Under the pieces are notes generated by a model. It saw nothing but the letters and a program-made list of their open reading frames with translations, made no database searches and was not told where the DNA came from. DNA of 64,000 bases from the NCBI GenBank assembly GCA_963920705.1, contig OY987232.1:17645942-17709941 (forward strand), given 5' to 3'. This DNA comes from Odiellus spinosus (lineage: Eukaryota; Arthropoda; Arachnida; Opiliones; Phalangiidae). Shown here in pieces: positions 10,139 through 21,315 of this stretch (its first letter is position 1; each line of letters begins with the position of its first letter). The translations under genes and the position numbers were made by a program.

Positions 10139-10145
10139 GTGATAA

Positions 10146-10560
10146 CAGAGGTATATAATAACCCCTTCGGGGGGAAGTATGAAAGGTAGGCAAAATCGAC
10201 GAACAAGTGCCCGGCGTAAATCGCGGCGGATCGACACACCGCTTTACTCCCAAAAAAATAGTTACACCATTTTGAACCTCACTAAATATTCCCTACGCGC
10301 ACTTCCGGAACTCGCGAACTGAAGTCAACCTTCGACTCCATTTTAACAGACAGCCTGACTCCCGAGACAGGAAGTTCTAAACACAAATCGAGCCGTCTTG
10401 TTTATACAAAGACCATTTACTAGAGTAGCGACATTGAGAAGTCCAGCGCGAGCTAGTGGCCTAGATAGTCAGCAGCGGGCTCTTGTTGTTCGTGATTTTT
10501 AGCATTGGTAGTATAGGGGCTTTCATACTTCCCCCCGAAGGGGATTATTATATACCTCTG
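10146..10560 (-). mobile_element. Family F MITE copy 1
   Basis: Family F is a 415-419 bp element. Its ends of about 40 bp (CAGAGGTATATAATAACCCC...) are inverted repeats, each holding a CCCCTTCGGGG hairpin. The interior is GC-richer, with CATTTACTAGAGTAGCGACA. Flanks gtgataa and gtaataa are a 7-bp duplication with one mismatch. This copy is reversed relative to the other two. Confidence 0.9.
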
Positions 10561-10567
10561 GTAATAA

Positions 10568-11145
10568 TAATTAAAATCAGTCGGGTGTTTAAAATATGAT
10601 TCAATTTTAAAAATTAATATTCTAGAGAGCCATATTATTGATATCATTCATCGCGATATCAAAATGTTCTTTATAATGGCATTACTTGTTGTCTAATCTT
10701 GGATTAAAATTAAAACCAGTTTAACTAATAAAAAAAATCTTTTTTAATATGTACTTATAATCGCTAACCTTGTAAGAAAAAATCTAACCTTCAAATTTCT
10801 CATTTATATTTGATTGGGAATCGGTTAAAACCGGATTTTTTAAACTATACTTAAATTAAAATTTGAGAAATTATGTGAAACGTAGGCTACTATAATCGAA
10901 GTTTAATTTTAAATACTTACTTGCTCAATTAAATTTGTTCCCAGCCAATAGGTGCATAGTTAGTTTAGAGTAATTTACGCGGTAAAAATAAGAATCATGT
11001 AACTATTTTTAAAATTGCTTGAAATTTATTTTAATTTATTCATAAATTACATAATAGATTGACAGAAAAAATTAGTAACAGTCTAAGTTTGGACCCGTCG
11101 ATTTGGACTTCTATAACTGTTACCTGTAAAATAATAGATTAATTT
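10568..11145. other. AT-rich stretch, nothing recognised
   Basis: No gene found. A fragment related to repeat N follows at about 11146-11300. Confidence 0.35.
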
Positions 11146-11148
11146 ATT
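11143..11148 (-). terminator. Candidate poly(A) signal for the 11344-12685 gene
   Basis: AATAAA on the minus strand, about 195 nt after the stop codon. Confidence 0.35.
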
Positions 11149-11343
11149 AGATTTGATAAAACACCGTTATCGTAACTAGGGAAAAATTCCACTTAAATTT
11201 GTCAAATTGTACCACGAACGCCGTCCAACTTTTACCATTTCGTCGGAAGTTTGATAATTGGACCCTTTTTGATGAGTTACCCATTGACTACCGCCTTAAT
11301 TTATATTGTTTTAATTAGTAAATATGATAAATCTTACTTCAAT

Positions 11344-12685
11344 CTACAAAGTTTGATAATATTGATAACTGGATGCAACTGCGACAGGTGTCTTGACAAT
11401 GGTTTGGGCTGGAAGAGTGGCCGCGTATTTGACTATGGGTGCTGGTCCAGTCGCTGCGTACTTGTAGATAGGTGCAGCGACAGTAGGAGCGTACTTGTAG
11501 ACAGTGGTAGCTGGAGCAGTCGCCGAGTACTTGAAGACGGTAGCTGTTGGAGCAGCGGCCGCGTAATTATAAATAGTTGGTGCCGAAGCAGCCGATGCAA
11601 ATACTGGTGCGGTTGAATATACCGGGGCCTTGACGATAGTTGGTGCCGTGGCGAAGGACTTGATAACTGTTGGAGCGCTTGCGTAGACAGTTTGGGCAGT
11701 ACCATCAACTTGATAAACAGTTGCTGTTGGCGCTGCCTTGATGACGGTTGGAGTTGGAGCGGCAGCGGCTGATACGATTGTTTGAGTTCCATCTGGAGCA
11801 GTGTATACGTATACTTGATCGGTGGGAGAGACGACGTATGGACGGACAGAGTGAATAATTGTTGTTCCCTGTCCACTTTGGTCCTCGTTAGAGGATCTGG
11901 ACCTGTAGTTTGTTCCTTCAACTTTGGATAATGCCAAAGCAACCAGGAAAATGCACGCAAACTAATGATGAGATTAATTAAAAATAAATTTTATAATGAA
12001 TTTTGCAACGAAATAAAAACTATTTCAATCTGCTGTTCGGGAAAGATTTGTCTCCTGATGTAACTGAGACATTTCAAGTCACCTTCTTTTAGACACTTCA
12101 AAACAAATCTCTTACACACTGTTAGACACATCTCTTAGGTATCTAACTTCAAGACATATAGGAATAGTCCTGGTCGATTTGCCGGAAATGGGCCCTTGTC
12201 TCATAGCCGCGCCGCCATCTTTTTGTAGTAACAGGCTGCCAGACTATTTCTAATTTTATTTCCCACAAACCAAATTCAAGTTGTTAGTCCAACGCTTCCT
12301 ATTTGATAAAGTATAGGAGGCGTTGGTTAGTCTGTAGCTATTTTCACACTACAAAAAGATGGCGGACGATCACGTGACAAAAAGTTTTCCCCGCCAAAAT
12401 TTTCGCGAGGTTCTCTAGACTTCCGGTTTTGGAAATCGACCAGGACTATAACTTCAAGACGTCTCTATAAGGCAAATAACTTCAATTGCATTTGACCAAC
12501 CCGTGGACTTTTAAGTCTTGAAGTAACTTCAGTTATTTTTTCTTATAGAGATATGTCTTCAAGTCTCGATGGTAGTGTCCTGAAGTAGCTTTCCTATGAG
12601 ATTATATTTAATCAGAGACGTGAAGGCGCTAAGTTTTAACTAAACAGCAGATGGTTAATTTTAAACGTTATCTTACTTTCATCAT
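11344..12685 (-). CDS. Secreted Ala/Pro/Val/Thr/Tyr-repeat cuticle-type protein
   Basis: Two exons. Exon 1 (12685-12677) is M-M-K with a GTAAGA donor. Exon 2 (11961-11344) starts in phase 0 after a TTAG acceptor with FACIFLVALALSKVEG, giving a standard signal peptide. The 208-residue product has degenerate repeats built on AP-T-V-K/Y, for example APTATVFKYSATAPATTVYK and AAPIYKYAATGPAPIVKYAA, as in AAP(A/V)-type insect cuticular proteins. That class is inferred from composition; no chitin-binding RR motif is visible. The 715-bp intron carries a family B element. A TATA box lies at 12774-12767. Confidence 0.85.
12165..12448 (-). mobile_element. Family B MITE copy 2, in an intron
   Basis: 284 bp, TA-bounded, opposite orientation to the copies at 1047 and 61522. 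It lies wholly inside the intron of the 11344-12685 gene. Confidence 0.85.
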
Positions 12686-12766
12686 TATGAAGCTTGGAAA
12701 TATATTTTTTGTGTAGTTTTAGAGAAGTGGGAATGATTGTGATGATTTGCAAAAATCTTCCATCTG

Positions 12767-12774
12767 TATTTATA
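12767..12774 (-). promoter_or_regulatory. TATA box of the 11344-12685 gene
   Basis: TATAAATA on the minus strand. A TCATC initiator-like site about 30 nt downstream (12743) predicts a leader of about 57 nt. Confidence 0.6.
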
Positions 12775-13084
12775 CTGAAAATATATCTATGATGGAGTTT
12801 TAGTTATGAATGTATGCAGTGACACACTATAATGATTTGGTTAAGCAACTTTCTTTCGGTAGCATTCTGACCTAGTGTTTAGGCTCTGAACTCTTTATAA
12901 GATCAAACTTATCTAGGATAACTTGGTTTAAAGAGATAGTTTCATTTCAATAGATGCTGCCAATGATTTCTCATAAAAACATTGAATTTGAATAACATTT
13001 TCATGAATAAATCTTTTAAAAGGATTAAAATTACGACTATAATTGATATAGATCTTCCAATATGTTTGGGGACGTCATCACAAT

Positions 13085-13372
13085 GGTTATATGGCTGTTT
13101 TAAGAGACCTAATCTACCAGTAAATAAATTTACAAACCAATATTAAACTAGAAATAAATTTAAAACTAATCATCAAAATAGGCTTAGCTGGATTCGTGAA
13201 GATCCTGAATTTCTTCGCGTTGAAGAGTCAGCAACCAATCGAATGTCTTCTCGCCTTAACGACGGGGCTTTGTTCATTGGTTGCTGACCCTTCAATGCAA
13301 GGAAATCCAGGATATCCATGAATCCAGCTAAGCCTATTTTCCTGGAAAGTTTTAAATTTATTTCTATTACCC
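13085..13372 (+). mobile_element. Diverged family D copy
   Basis: Central part of a family D element: AATAGGCTTAGCTGGATTC near the left and the complementary AGCTAAGCCTATTTTCC at the right enclose inverted GTTGAAGAGTCAGCAACCAA-type blocks. The TTAA ends are not visible. Confidence 0.5.
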
Positions 13373-13374
13373 CC

Positions 13375-13600
13375 CTCCCAGTTTTCCCCCTCGTTCTGGT
13401 GGTACGTTTACGCGCAACTAGTTTGGCGCAGGTCGTCAACTCGCCGTAAGAGTTGAGAATTCTTGATCACGTGATGCGCGTATAGCTAAAGCAACTATAT
13501 GGGCGTGAGTGTCTCTCGCTGCCCAAACTTGAAATAGAATAACTCTCCACCTCTATATCCTCCTAGGTTGGGTTCTCCCTTTATTAGGAGAATAGTGATA
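13375..13600. repeat. CpG-richer repeat L, copy 1
   Basis: Aligns in the same orientation with about 25780-25995. Shared landmarks are GTTTTCCC, TTGGCGCA/TTGCGCA, CACGTGATGCGCG and GAGTGTCTCTC. Origin unknown; it could derive from a promoter or a retroelement. Confidence 0.5.
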
Positions 13601-13882
13601 CAATCTCTTTAAGTAGTATAATTTATAAGTTGTCACAACTTTAGTGGGTCCCTTCTTTTTTGATCATGTAATACATTTTTTTTAGGACAGTGAAATTTGT
13701 AATGGTTCTTCTAAGAAAATTGGGCTAGGTTTTCTATATATTAATAATAATATATTTCAATATTTGATTAGTTTTCTAGGTGTAGCCAACGGGGGGTTCT
13801 TATGGAAGACGAAATAATTTAAATTGTTGATTCGATCAATATTTTATGACTCTTGAAAGTGAAAGTTAATTATATTTAATAG

Positions 13883-14219
13883 CAGAAGCCGATGAAACCC
13901 TCCTTTGAAGTCTATTACTCCCTGGTCTTGTCTACCCCTCTCTGTATGGGTTACTTTCAAAAAGCGCGATTCGTACGCCTCCTAACGGTAGATATTTTCG
14001 GAGCGGGAGTTCGTCTAGCGAATATCTCTAACAGCCTCGAAGTTCGTCAAAAAAACGTCGTCGTTCGTGGAGAGAGAGAATTTCCAATTTTCCGTAGACA
14101 GAGGGTATGAAGTAGGACCCCTCCGATCTCGTAAAATTGTGAATTTTACCCATATAGAGAGGAGCGCTATATCGAACATTAGAGTAGTAGACTTCAAAGG
14201 AGGGTTTCATCTACTTCTG
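13883..14219 (+). mobile_element. Family A MITE copy 5
   Basis: Complete element with 7-bp flanks ttaatag and ttaatac (one mismatch). Confidence 0.92.
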
Positions 14220-14511
14220 TTAATACTTGTAATGAAATTTTCTGACGAAAATTTAAAACTTACCCAGAAATTAGGCTTAGCTGGATTCATGGATATCCTG
14301 AGTCAGGGACCAATCAAATGTTATTGGAAATCTCACTGAGATCTTGCCTTAACAACGGGCCTTTGCTCATTGGTCGATGACTCTTCAATACGAAGAAATT
14401 CAAGATCTCTAGTTGATTACAGGTTGATTAGGGCCTATTTAAACGATAAGGAATCTATAAAAAAAAAAAAAATTAAAAAAAAACCACTTTTTGTTAAGTT
14501 GAATTCTCCCT
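14220..14511. mobile_element. Truncated family D element
   Basis: Contains TTAGGCTTAGCTGGATTCAT and ends TTCTCCCTTTAA, sharing that TTAA with the intact copy that follows. The left part was probably removed or displaced by the family A insertion. Confidence 0.5.
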
Positions 14512-14952
14512 TTAAAGGGAGGATGCAACCTAACAACAAGTGATTTTTTATCGATTCCTTATTGTTTAAATAGGCCTAATCCACTATTTAAAAAATTTAC
14601 AAACAGATATTAAACTAGAAATAAATTTAAAACTTACCCTGAAAATAGGCTTAGTGGGATACATGGAGCTCCTGATTTCCTCGCGTGTAAGGTCTAGCGA
14701 CCAATCGCGCGCGACGTAAGTCTCGTGGAGATCTCGCGTGAACGACGGGCCTTCGCTCATTGGTCGCTAGACCTTAAACGGACGCGATTCAGGATCTCCA
14801 TGAATCCCGCTAAACCTATTTTCAGGGTAAGTTTTAAATTTATTTCTAGTTTAATATTTGTATTGTAAACTTTTTATCGGTGGATTAGGCCTATTTAAAC
14901 GATAAGGAATCGATAAAAAATCACTTGTAATTAGGTTGCATTCTCCCTTTAA
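14512..14952 (+). mobile_element. Family D palindromic element, intact copy (TTAA)
   Basis: 441 bp between TTAA sites. The outer arms carry AAAGGGAGGATGCAACCTAA and the complement, with TTTAAATAGGCCTAATCCAC inside. The inner arms TAAGGTCTAGCGACCAAT-type face each other around a CpG-rich centre. A copy of the same length lies in opposite orientation at 37979-38419. Confidence 0.85.
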
Positions 14953-15226
14953 ATAACCCTACGTGGAAATTATAATCTTCCGTTTTTTGGTACGAATATA
15001 AGTCATTACTGCTTAAATTATTCATAACCATAATTTATTCTTACCATCTTAATGGGGGGTGATATTTAACTTCTGCTTGGAGAAGAAAAAATAAAAAAAA
15101 AAATCAGATTTATATGATGTTAATCAAAAAATATTAGTCAATAATTTTTCATGGACTCGAATTTATAAGAAAATTAGTTAAAATGAAATTTCGAAACATT
15201 GTAACCCCATTATTGAATCCCTTTCC

Positions 15227-15233
15227 TATATAA
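15227..15233 (+). promoter_or_regulatory. TATA box of the 15310-15660 gene
   Basis: TATATAA. A CAGTT initiator-like site at 15260-15264 is correctly spaced. Confidence 0.65.
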
Positions 15234-15309
15234 GCGAATGAGATTTATACAAAATTCAACAGTTTACAAACATATCTGTGCTACAAGGAATTAAACAAAA
15301 TCTTCCAAA

Positions 15310-15660
15310 ATGAACAAGGTAAATTAATTAATTTTACAACAGTATGTGTTTAAACCTTTTGAATTTTACCTGGATTTGAAATTTACGCAAATCTTGTAGA
15401 TTATCATCTTCACTACTTTTGTCTGTATGGTGTCTATGGTTCAGGCTGGAGGTTACTTGTACCAACCCCCGGTACCAGCTATCCCAGCTCCAGTACCTGC
15501 TGCTGGAGTTTTAGCTCCCACAGTTCTTCGTACCAATCCACCATTTGTTATAAGTAATGCTGCACCATTACCTTATTACGCTGCTCCATATGGTTATGGA
15601 GCATATCCTGCTGGAGCTCCATTTCTCGCGTCTTCCCCGTATGCCGTTTATGGAAAATAA
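15310..15660 (+). CDS. Small secreted Ala/Pro/Tyr/Gly-rich cuticle-type protein
   Basis: Exon 1 (15310-15318) encodes M-N-K before a GTAAAT donor. Exon 2 (15400-15660) resumes in phase 0 after TTGTAG with IIIFTTFVCMVSMVQA, completing a 19-residue signal peptide. The mature protein (about 70 of 89 residues) begins GGYLYQPP and has Pro/Ala runs (VPAIPAPVPAAGVLAP), then a Tyr/Gly/Ala tail ending SSPYAVYGK. It is about the size of small chorion or glycine-tyrosine-rich cuticle peptides; the structural role is inference. Intron 81 bp. Promoter and poly(A) signal are both visible, so this looks like an intact single-copy gene. Confidence 0.85.
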
Positions 15661-15703
15661 ACTTTAGTTCGCGATGTCTACCTTGTTTTAAAAGTTGTAC
15701 TTG

Positions 15704-15709
15704 AATAAA
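15704..15709 (+). terminator. Poly(A) signal of the 15310-15660 gene
   Basis: AATAAA 44 nt after the stop codon. Confidence 0.75.
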
Positions 15710-15744
15710 TTTTTGATAGTGTGTTAACTTATTATAATGTTGTT

Positions 15745-16119
15745 TATTTAACCCAAAATACTTCTTAATACTATCAGCAAAGCTCCTGTTTTGCTTCATA
15801 GCAAATCACTTAAAAATAACGAAAAAAAGTCATCACCCCTGTCTGGCTCTAGTAAGTTGGACTCTTCCTCGATATTTTGAGTCTGGAGAGAGGGTTGGAA
15901 TTTAGGCGGGCCGCGCTTAACTATATTGTCTTCCCTCCTTCCAACTCCGGAATGAATTTCTCCGCAGAGTGGCGCTCCGTTCACTATTTACATGGCGTCT
16001 ACGGCCGCTAGAGTGTCTCGAATCAGAATCTGATGTTACATTTACCCATACCTTTACTGATAGTATTAATCTACGGGGCGTTGTTTACTTTTATTTAATA
16101 AAGTGATAGACATTTGTTT
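15745..16119 (+). mobile_element. Family H element, near-complete
   Basis: Family H is a palindromic element of about 400 bp. Left landmarks: a CAAAAGTCTATAACTTTATT terminus (weak here), then CTTAATACTATCAGCAAAGG. Centre: AAAGTCATCACCCCTGTCTG, TTTAGGCGGGCCGCGCTT, CGGCCGCTAG. Right: AGCTACGGGGCGTTGTTTAC and AATAAAGT.ATAGAC. Family A copy 6 lies at its right end. Target duplication not resolved. Confidence 0.7.
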
Positions 16120-16126
16120 ATGTTAC

Positions 16127-16464
16127 CAGAAGCCGATGAAACCCTCCTTTGAAGTGTATTACTCCCGGGTCTTGTCTACCCCTCTCTGTATGGGTTATTC
16201 TCAAAAGGCGCGATTCGTACGCCTCCTTACGATAGATGTTTTCGGAGCGGGAGTTCGTCGAGCGAATATCTCTAGCAGCCTTGGAGTTCGTCCAAAAAAC
16301 GTCGTCGTTTGTGGAGAGAGAGAATTTCCAATTTTCCGTAGACAGGGGGGTATGAAGTAGGACCCCTCCGATCTCGTAAAATTGGGAATTTTATCCATAC
16401 AGAGAGGAGCGCTATATGGAACATTGGAGTAGTAGACTTCAAAGGAGGGTTTCATCGGCTTCTG
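16127..16464 (+). mobile_element. Family A MITE copy 6
   Basis: Complete; flanks atgttac and atgttaa. It abuts the right end of a family H element. Confidence 0.92.
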
Positions 16465-16756
16465 ATGTTAATTAATAAAATGTTAAGTTAGCATTGACGT
16501 ACTTATTTACATCCTTATATAGATTCCCAAATATTGACACTCAAAAACGTATTCGCCCAAAAAATTATACTTTGAAAATATTTCATTTCTATATAGGCAT
16601 AATAATATCTTTCCAAAAAGAAGGCGTATCTCATTGCCACCCAAAAAGCAAAACTCATAAAGAAATATATACACTGTATATATAATTAATTGTTTATGAA
16701 TTCGTCGAAAACTCCGCTAAAAGAACAGTAAATTACGGAAGCGAAAATAAATATAT

Positions 16757-17754
16757 ATTAAAGGGATAGTCTCTGCAAATAAAAATCGTGATCATCTGTT
16801 GAATTTTGTTGAACCATTTTTGATGAAATTAGTAGTTTTTTCGTCATGGGAAAATAGATGTCTTTCTTTATTCTATGGGAGCATATTGAAATTAACAGTA
16901 AAACTGACGTCACGCGTTTGTAAATGAAAATTTGGAGCTATAGTATTTTTTTTCGGAATCAGCATGCCAAGAAACGTATCCCAGAATTTTTTTACAATTT
17001 TTAGAGACGTTTTTGACGTTTAAATTAATTTCTAAAGTTTGGTAATATCAGAGGTATATAATAACCCCCTTCGGGGGAAGTATGAAAGCCCCATACTACC
17101 AATGCTAAAAATCACGAACAACAAGAGCCCGCTGCTGACTATCTAGGCCACTAGCTCGCGCTGGACTTCTCAATGTCGCTACTCTAGTAAATGGTCTTTG
17201 TATAAACAAGACGGCTCGATTTGTGTTTAGAACTTCCTGTCTCGGGAGTCAGGCTGTCTGTTAAAATGGAGTCGAAGGTTGACTTCGGCTCGCGAGTTCC
17301 GGAAGCGTGCGTAGGGAAAATTTAGTGAGGTTCAAAATGGTGTAACTATTTTTTGGGAGTAAAGCGGAGTGTCGATCCGCCGCGATTTACGCCGGGCACT
17401 TGTTGTTCGTCGATTTTGCCTACCTTTCATACTTCCCCCCGAAGGGGGTTATTATATACCTCTGGTAATATTTGAATTTTAGTAAATATAAAATCCGACC
17501 AATCATATTATTTCTGCCTTCAACAGCGCTTATAATGTCTTAACATTAAAAGAAAAGGCCCGGGTTTGATGGTCAAGGTCTTAGGCATCTTAGACAAGCG
17601 CTGTTGAAGTCTGAAAATAATATTATTGGTCCGATTTAAAAATTAATTTAAATATCAAAAAAGTCTCTAAAATTCTGAAAAATTTTCAAATACATCTTTT
17701 GGCACCCTGATACTTAAAATAAATTCAGAAGGTTGACATTATCCCTTGAAGATT
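16757..17754 (+). mobile_element. Family E palindromic element with nested family F
   Basis: Starts at TTAAAGGGATAGTCTCTGC. Inverted arms include GACGTTTTTGACGTTTAAAT and CAACAGCGCTT (17522) facing AAGCGCTGTTG (17597). The right end ATTATCCCTTGAAG is eroded. A partial relative lies at about 52464-52716. Family F copy 2 interrupts it. Confidence 0.55.
17049..17464 (+). mobile_element. Family F MITE copy 2
   Basis: 416 bp with a perfect 7-bp duplication, gtaatat, at 17042-17048 and 17465-17471, inserted in a family E element. Confidence 0.95.
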
Positions 17755-17936
17755 AAAATATTGGGAGGAGAGACATCGAAAGAACATCATAGAGTCAACG
17801 TAAAGGATACGAGTCGCGAAGGACATCCACCACACTGAGAGCGAAGGTTAATGGACCTTTTTTTTTGGCGTCTTGTCGTACATCGTGGGATGATAAAAGC
17901 TTGAAGATGAGCTGGTGTCATCCTCATTAGCGTTCT

Positions 17937-17944
17937 TATAATTT
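17937..17944 (+). promoter_or_regulatory. TATA box of the 17983-18330 gene
   Basis: TATAATTT. TCATA at 17966-17970 gives a start about 31 bp downstream and a 5' leader of only about 15 nt. Confidence 0.5.
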
Positions 17945-17982
17945 AAAAGTCAAGACGTGCAATTATCATACACTATTCGGAT

Positions 17983-18330
17983 ATGAAACTAATCGGACTT
18001 GTAGTGATCTTCATTTTCTGTGTCTCGTTTTCGACTGAAGAAAAATCTTTACCACAACAATTACCACAAACTTTGTATCAATATTATTACTATCCTCATG
18101 TTCAACAGCAACCTGGACCGCAATTACAACCACGACAGATACGGTATGTTGGACCAGGATATTATAGTTATCAGCAATTGAGTCCGACACCAATTGTACC
18201 GCGACAAGATAACGAAGGTTACAGAGGACAGATTGAATCTTCGGACTATGAAGAAACCTTACCCGTTGGAAGAACTGTTTTTCGTGATTCAAGAAATAGG
18301 TTTTTAATTAGGGGTGGAAGATTTGGTTGA
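17983..18330 (+). CDS. Secreted Gln/Pro/Tyr-rich protein, single exon
   Basis: 115 residues starting with a clear signal peptide (MKLIGLVVIFIFCVSFS, cleavage near STEE). The mature region has a Tyr cluster (QYYYYPHVQQQPGPQ), a Gln/Pro-rich middle and a charged Arg/Gly-rich C-terminus (RNRFLIRGGRFG). There is no Cys in the predicted mature part. No intron is needed, unlike most of the other small secreted genes here. Composition suggests a structural extracellular or peptide-precursor-like protein; no known motif was recognised. An ATTAAA lies 120 nt after the stop. Confidence 0.75.
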   Translation: MKLIGLVVIFIFCVSFSTEEKSLPQQLPQTLYQYYYYPHVQQQPGPQLQPRQIRYVGPGYYSYQQLSPTPIVPRQDNEGYRGQIESSDYEETLPVGRTVFRDSRNRFLIRGGRFG

Positions 18331-18450
18331 AATGACCCAAGTTTTTATTATGATCTTGATTAAAATTGTTAATTATCTTTACCATAGTTAATATTTCATA
18401 ATAATATGTAAAATGAACTTTTTCTTAACCATGAATTAGTAACCTCGTAA

Positions 18451-18456
18451 ATTAAA
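18451..18456 (+). terminator. Candidate poly(A) signal (ATTAAA)
   Basis: ATTAAA downstream of the 17983-18330 gene; the only good candidate in the next 150 nt. Confidence 0.4.
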
Positions 18457-18869
18457 TAATATTAATTAGTTACTATGTTTCGTGTAACTTATTTCTGACT
18501 AAACAACACTCGTGAAAATGCAGTGTTTTTCGTGAATTTTTAATTAACCTATCGGCCAAAAATACTTAATTAGACAAGGAAAACAACATTAATTTCTCCT
18601 TAAGACTCCAAACACCCGACTCTTGAAAGAATGATTTCTACACGATTTTAAACGTTAATCTTTGTTCAATTTAAATTATAAATTAACATTTAGTAGTAAT
18701 CCACTCAGCTCTCAAATATTCAATTAAATATCTTCATTAAAAGTAATGAAAGGGGTTTTGTCTCATGATTATATCGCTTCTAAAGGACACTAGACAAGTA
18801 TATGCATGATTAAGACCCTATCTAACTCACGATTATCCTAAGCGAAGTTTAGGAGATACAAAAGAGTGT
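18457..18869. other. AT-rich stretch, nothing recognised
   Basis: No coding or repeat structure seen. Confidence 0.35.
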
Positions 18870-18876
18870 GTTATAT

Positions 18877-19295
18877 CAGAGGTATATAATAACCCCCTTC
18901 GGGGGGAAGTATGAAAGCCCCTATACTACCAATGCTAAAAATCACGAACAACAAGAGCCCGCTGCTGACTATCTAGGCCACTAGCTCGCGCTGGACTTCT
19001 CAATGTCGCTACTCTAGTAAATGGTCTTTGTATAAACAAGACGGCTCGATTTGTGTTTAGAACTTCCTGTCTCGGGAGTCAGGCTGTCTGTTAAAATGGA
19101 GTCGAAGGTTGACTTCAGCTCGCGAGTTCCGGAAGTGAGCGTAGGGAAAATTTAGTGAGGTTCAAAATGGTGTAACTATTTTTTGGGAGTAAAGCGGTGT
19201 GTCGATCCGCCGCGATTTACGCCGGGCACTTCTTGTTCGTCGATTTTTGCCTACCTTTCATACTTCCCCCCGAAGGGGGTTATTATATACCTCTG
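18877..19295 (+). mobile_element. Family F MITE copy 3
   Basis: 419 bp; perfect 7-bp duplication gttatat (18870-18876, 19296-19302). Nearly identical to copy 2, suggesting recent spread. Confidence 0.95.
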
Positions 19296-19302
19296 GTTAT
19301 AT

Positions 19303-19518
19303 ATATCCTATAAGAACTAGAGCCTATAATTAGGTTGAACTTAATTAAAAGCAGTGTTTCGGCTTTCGTATTTCCACGACACTGGGTTTGATTAGGATGC
19401 GCTGATTAAAAAACTAAAAGACCTTTGTCTTGACACGCAAAGCTTATGAACAAAAGAGATTATATTCTTTAATTAAAAGTAACACCATATATATATTTTA
19501 GCATTGTTGTAGCGGTAT
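19303..19518. other. Unassigned spacer
   Basis: A short minus-strand frame (about 19 codons after TTAATCAG) resembles a terminal exon, but no partner exon is visible. Confidence 0.3.
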
Positions 19519-19625
19519 CAAAAGTTTATAATTTTATTCCACAAAAGTAAGCAACGCCCCGTACATTCTCTTACCAAAAAAAGTTAGTCTTAAGAGGTCT
19601 TGATGAAGCCTTTCAGGTGTCTTAC

Positions 19626-19963
19626 CAGAAGCCGATGAAAACCTCCTTTGAAGTCTACTACTCTAATGTTCCATATGGCGCTCCTCTCTGTATGGGTAAA
19701 ATTCACAATTTTACGAGATCAGAGGGGTCCTACTTCATACCCCCCTGTCTACGGAAAATTGGAAATTCTCTCTCTCCACAAACGACGACGTTTTTATGAC
19801 GAACTCCGAGGCTGCTAGAGATATTCGCTCGACGAACTCCCGCTCCGAAAATATCTACCGTTAGGAGGCGTACGAAACGCGATTTTTGAAACTAACCCAT
19901 ACAGAGAGGGGTAGACAAGACCCGGGAGTAATAGACTTCAAAGGAGGGTTTCATCGGCTTCTG
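19626..19963 (-). mobile_element. Family A MITE copy 7
   Basis: Reversed; flanks gtcttac and gtcttat (7 bp, one mismatch). Nested within the 19519-20503 composite. Confidence 0.92.
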
Positions 19964-20125
19964 GTCTTATTTAGTCTTAAGAGGTCTTGGAGAGGTCTTC
20001 CATTATGTCAAGAATTCTTGGGTAGGTCTTAAAGACTTCCCCAAGACCTTTTTAGTGTTCTTGAGGACCTCTTCTTATCAGACTATCTTTTTTCGGTAAG
20101 GGTTTACCTGGACCTTTGCTGATAG

Positions 20126-20446
20126 CAGAAGCCGATGAAACCCTCCTTTTGAAGTCTATTACTCCCGGATCTTGTCTACCCCTCTCTGTATGGGTTAGTT
20201 TCAAAAAGCGAGATTCGTACGCCTCCTAACGGTAGATATTTTCGGAGCAGGAGTTCGTCCACCGAATATCTCTAGCAGCCTTGGAGTTCGTCAACCAAAC
20301 GTCGTTTGTGGAGAGAGAGAATTTCCAATTTTCCGTAGACAGGGGGGTATGAAGTAGGACCCCTCCGATCTCGTAAAATTGTGAATTTTACCCATACAGA
20401 GAGGAGCGCTCTATCGAACTTCAAAGGAGGGTTTCATCGGCTTCTG
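20126..20446 (+). mobile_element. Family A MITE copy 8, nested in family H
   Basis: Perfect 7-bp duplication ctgatag, which occurs once in intact family H, showing that A inserted into H. About 15 bp are missing near its right end. Confidence 0.93.
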
Positions 20447-20509
20447 CTGATAGTATTGAGCTACGGGGCGTTGTTTACTTTTACGGAATAAAATTATATA
20501 CTTTTGGGT

Positions 20510-21034
20510 TTATATATTAAGGTAGGAATCTATCTATTAAGATAGGAGCGTGCGGTCTCTAGATAAAACTCTCCATGAAAATAATTATACTTTAAAATAG
20601 TTTCAAGTATATCATTATTTAACTTGATAATCAATTTCCTTTATTCGGGGTGTATTTTTTTTTGGTGAAAGCTTGGAGATAGAAAAAAGACACGGATCTT
20701 TAAAAGCCCATCACGTTGCACGGAAAATAGTTAATCTTCCTGTATCGAAATGAGTATATCCCTAATGGATTACTGCAGGGTAAAAATCCTTGCTAGAATT
20801 TTATGCAAAGGCTTAGCTTTTAGCCCCATTTTTATCTCGTAAATAGATTTTTAAGCTCTTTCAATCTTCGGGCTTTCTCTTGTCCTCTTTGTAATAACCC
20901 TGGGAATATGAAAAAAAAAAAGTTACTACAGAAACTTGGTGAATTATGAACAGACATCGACGCACTTTACAAAATTGCATATATATCAGATGTTTTTTTT
21001 TAAATATTGTTATACATGAAGCTTTAAGTTCAAG
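20510..21034. other. Non-coding spacer
   Basis: AT-rich with several A/T homopolymers; no gene recognised. Confidence 0.35.
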
Positions 21035-21315
21035 CAAGGAGGATTAGACAAGGAGAAGAAATGTGGGGACAGCGCGGTTCCTACTGCGTCGGCCTAAACT
21101 CCCACTCTGGGAGAACGGGGGTAGAGACGTTTCGTGGTAAAATGTTGTCACGTGGGTAAAACGAATCCTTTATGAGACGCGCTAGCTAGCGACCACGTGA
21201 CAACAGTTTACCTCGAGAATTTCCTATCCCCCCTTTCCACCCGAGTGGGAGGTTGGCTCTTCTCTCTCTAACTCAACGCAGCCCCACATTTCCTCTCCTT
21301 CTCTGATCCTCCTTG
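21035..21315 (+). mobile_element. Family G MITE copy 1
   Basis: Family G is a 280-292 bp element with ends CAAGGAGGATCAGAGAAGG and the complement, and a palindromic middle (CTAGCTAG within GCGCTAGCTAGCGACCACGTG). This copy lacks a clear flanking duplication, unlike the other five. Confidence 0.85.

Larger units (their letters stand above)
19519..20503 (+). mobile_element. Family H element carrying nested insertions
   Basis: Left end CAAAAGTTTATAATTTTATT at 19519; right end GAGCTACGGGGCGTTG... to about 20503. Inside are an AGGTCTT-rich inverted structure (TAGTCTTAAGAGGTCTTG facing GAGGACCTCTTCTTATCAGA) and two family A elements. Confidence 0.6.
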
